Shown here: positions 62,257 to 64,000 of the stretch, piece after piece | How the letters are laid out: each line of letters opens with the position of its first letter | Position numbering within the stretch: the first letter of the stretch is position 1 | Source: Trissonchulus latispiculum | Taxonomy: Eukaryota; Nematoda; Enoplea; Enoplida; Ironidae | Direction: 5' to 3' | DNA length: 64,000 nucleotides | Assembly: GCA_030248195.1 (NCBI GenBank) | Contig: JASAND010012734.1 | Span: 1 to 64,000, forward strand | The notes under the pieces: generated by a model | Database searches by the model: none | Seen by the model: the letters and a program-made list of their open reading frames with translations, nothing else | Told to the model about the DNA's origin: nothing | Translations under genes and position numbers: made by a program

Positions 62257-62559
62257 TCGCCGGGTGCCAAATTTTATAGTCACCGATTTCACACATTTTT
62301 GGCTATAATATACCCCCATATGTGTCCAAAAACAAGACACATTTTTAGAGTCCAGGGTCAATTCAGTTAAGAGATATTGCAGTTCAAATCCCTACAATTT
62401 AGTAGTTACGAGTAGTAATAGGTCCGCACCAGACGTATCGTCTGGAGGGGGTGGTGGTGTAAAGAGGCCGGGAGGCCGGGAGGCTCTGGTGGGGGTGGTG
62501 TAAGCGGCGAAGCGGCGCTGGTGGAGGAGGAGGAGGCTCAGCTGTATCTTCCGGGAGAC

Positions 62560-63165
62560 CGGGACCATTGCTGACCCTAGCTTAAATTTGAAAATTGGTT
62601 ATTTTTAATGGAAAAAAAATTTGTGTATAGGGTTTTCGACTATGTAGAATTCAAATATGGGCTTAGTTTTCCTCCATCTCTTAAGCTGTGTGCTGTACCT
62701 AGCCCTAGACCGGAACCATGGCTGACCCTAGCTTAAAATTAAAAATTATCAATTTTCGACGGGAAAAGTTTATCTAGGGGGTTTTCGACCATGTAGAATT
62801 CAAATACGAGCTTAGTTTTCCTCTGCAACCTAAGCTCCGCGCTGCAAGTGACCCATGACCGGAACCATGGCTGACCCAAGCTTAAATTTGAAAATTCTCT
62901 ATTTTAAGTGGGAAAAATTTGTGTATAGGGTTTTCAGGCATGTAGAATTCAAATATGAGCTTCGTTTTCCTCTACAACCTAAGCTCCGCGCTGCAAGTGA
63001 CCCATGGCCGGAACCATGGTTGACCCTAGCTTAAAATTGAAAATTCGCTATTTTTAACGGGAAAAGCTTATCCAGGGGTTTTTCGTCCATGTAGAATTCA
63101 AATATGAGCTTAGTTTTTCTCTGCAAAGCAAGCTCCGTGATGTATGTGGCCGGAACCATGATTGC
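62560..63165. repeat. Four-unit satellite of about 149 bp
   Basis: CCGGAACCATGGCTGACCC landmarks recur at 62563, 62715, 62864, 63013 and 63155, a spacing of 142-152 bp. Each unit has AGCTTAAA..TGAAAATT and CATGTAGAATTCAAATA blocks. The array runs to within about 110 bp of the CARD gene stop. Confidence 0.88.
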
Positions 63166-63277
63166 TGTAGAGATAATGTTAAGCCAGGCGAACTGGCGGA
63201 AAATCTTTATTTCAAGCAATATACAGCAGGGTTTACAAGTGACTACAGTGCAAGGTATAAATACAGTTACGATAAGT

Positions 63278-63781
63278 TCAATGACTACAAGCATAATGGT
63301 TCCACGGTGCTATAAACCATTCGGGAACAGTCCATCGCTTGCAGGGATGATTTCCCAACCATTCCGTGAATTCCACAGTTCGAGCATCACAGTCCATGGG
63401 TCCCAGAACAAATACAACGTCCAACCGTGCGGCATCCATAGACTGAAACGTTCTATGACTTTGTTGCTGAAGCATCTTTAAGCGGGAATAAATCTTCCAG
63501 GTAACACCTCCCTGCAATGGCTGATCAGGTTCCGGCAAAATCATCATGAGGTCGTATTGTCCAGATTTTCGAAGCGCTTCTCTAAGTAGAATTGAGGCAT
63601 TGGCCCCGTAGCGATTAAGAGTCGTTAACAGTTCGTAATTTCTGTCGTGTTCAGGCGTGCAAAGCTTGAGCTTATCTGCAACGTTTGTGGTAAATAGTCC
63701 CACTTCCACCAGGTAATCCAATATCGGTTCCGCTTTCATGTCATTGCAAAATAGCACCAAGTTATCGTAAACAAGATCCAT
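63278..63781 (-). CDS. CARD-containing protein
   Basis: The start is the ATG at 63781, five bases after a strong acceptor (CATTTTATTGTAG), so a 5' UTR intron is likely. The 167-residue product begins with a death-fold domain over residues 1-95: helices around NLVLFCNDMKAEPILDYLVE, ELLTTLNRYGANASILLREA and LRKSGQYDLMMIL. The spacing matches CARD, including the typical AL..SGQ..L...L end. CARDs join other CARDs in apoptosis and innate-immune complexes. Residues 96-167 (RLDVVFVLGPMDCDAR, then EWLGNHPCKRW) match no family I know. The exon may run into an intron, so the true C-terminus could differ and further domains could lie downstream. Confidence 0.6.
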   Translation of the reverse strand: MDLVYDNLVLFCNDMKAEPILDYLVEVGLFTTNVADKLKLCTPEHDRNYELLTTLNRYGANASILLREALRKSGQYDLMMILPEPDQPLQGGVTWKIYSRLKMLQQQSHRTFQSMDAARLDVVFVLGPMDCDARTVEFTEWLGNHPCKRWTVPEWFIAPWNHYACSH

Positions 63782-64000
63782 AATAGCTACAATAAAATGG
63801 CAAGTGTATAATAGCATCAAGTAGAAGAAAACGCAACGCACTACAACATTTGAAATAACGAACAACACACTGCAAAAACTAACATTGAGGCACCCTGCTG
63901 TGATTGCACCTGTCCATATTAAAAATTTAACGCTTGGGTTCCCTGCTGTGTTTGCACCTGCCTCAAAATTTCAAACGGTTTTTGCGACTTTAACGATCAT

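Overview
This window looks like nuclear DNA of an invertebrate animal. It is AT-rich and about half of it is mobile DNA or repeats: hAT-, Mutator-, Tc1/mariner-, TTAA-target and Polinton-type DNA elements, LINE and LTR remnants, long microsatellites. Host genes are cut into many short exons with GT-AG introns (one probable GC-AG). Families seen include a DEG/ENaC channel, a C-type lectin domain and a CARD. I cannot name the phylum. All gene models were built by hand from splice signals, reading phase and residue patterns; none was tested against a database.

Layout. 1-13260: no host gene recognised; two hAT-type elements with 8-bp target duplications, LINE 3' ends, TTAA-flanked elements of two families (A and B), a purine-rich TA-flanked element and a foldback element. 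13262-22213: four tandem copies of a 2,050-bp unit carrying Cys-rich, transposase-like ORFs, with a 982-bp family A element in the third copy. 22214-28152: degraded Polinton DNA polymerase, a Tc1/mariner transposase remnant, and a 2.1-kb inverted-repeat element with a nested foldback. 29082-47140, minus strand: exons that chain in phase into a C-type lectin domain followed by a DEG/ENaC channel ectodomain. Its introns hold a reverse-transcriptase remnant between inverted arms, two family C TTAA elements and a 296-bp tandem array. 47263-55321, minus strand: a probable type I membrane protein (signal peptide, Cys-rich ectodomain, transmembrane helix, short TIR-like tail), with an MH2/IRF-like open frame antisense in an intron and three family A sequences nearby (51119-53229). 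55435-64000: a 326-bp TG tract, a local duplication, a palindromic element, a gag/protease remnant, a satellite and a minus-strand CARD gene.

The host genes share a theme: extracellular recognition (lectin and Cys-rich domains), signalling (TIR-like, CARD, perhaps MH2/IRF-like) and a ligand-gated-type sodium channel. The most novel item is the apparent fusion of a C-type lectin domain to the start of a DEG/ENaC ectodomain. Its first and last exons (TM1, TM2) were not found, so the architecture is an inference that needs transcript data.
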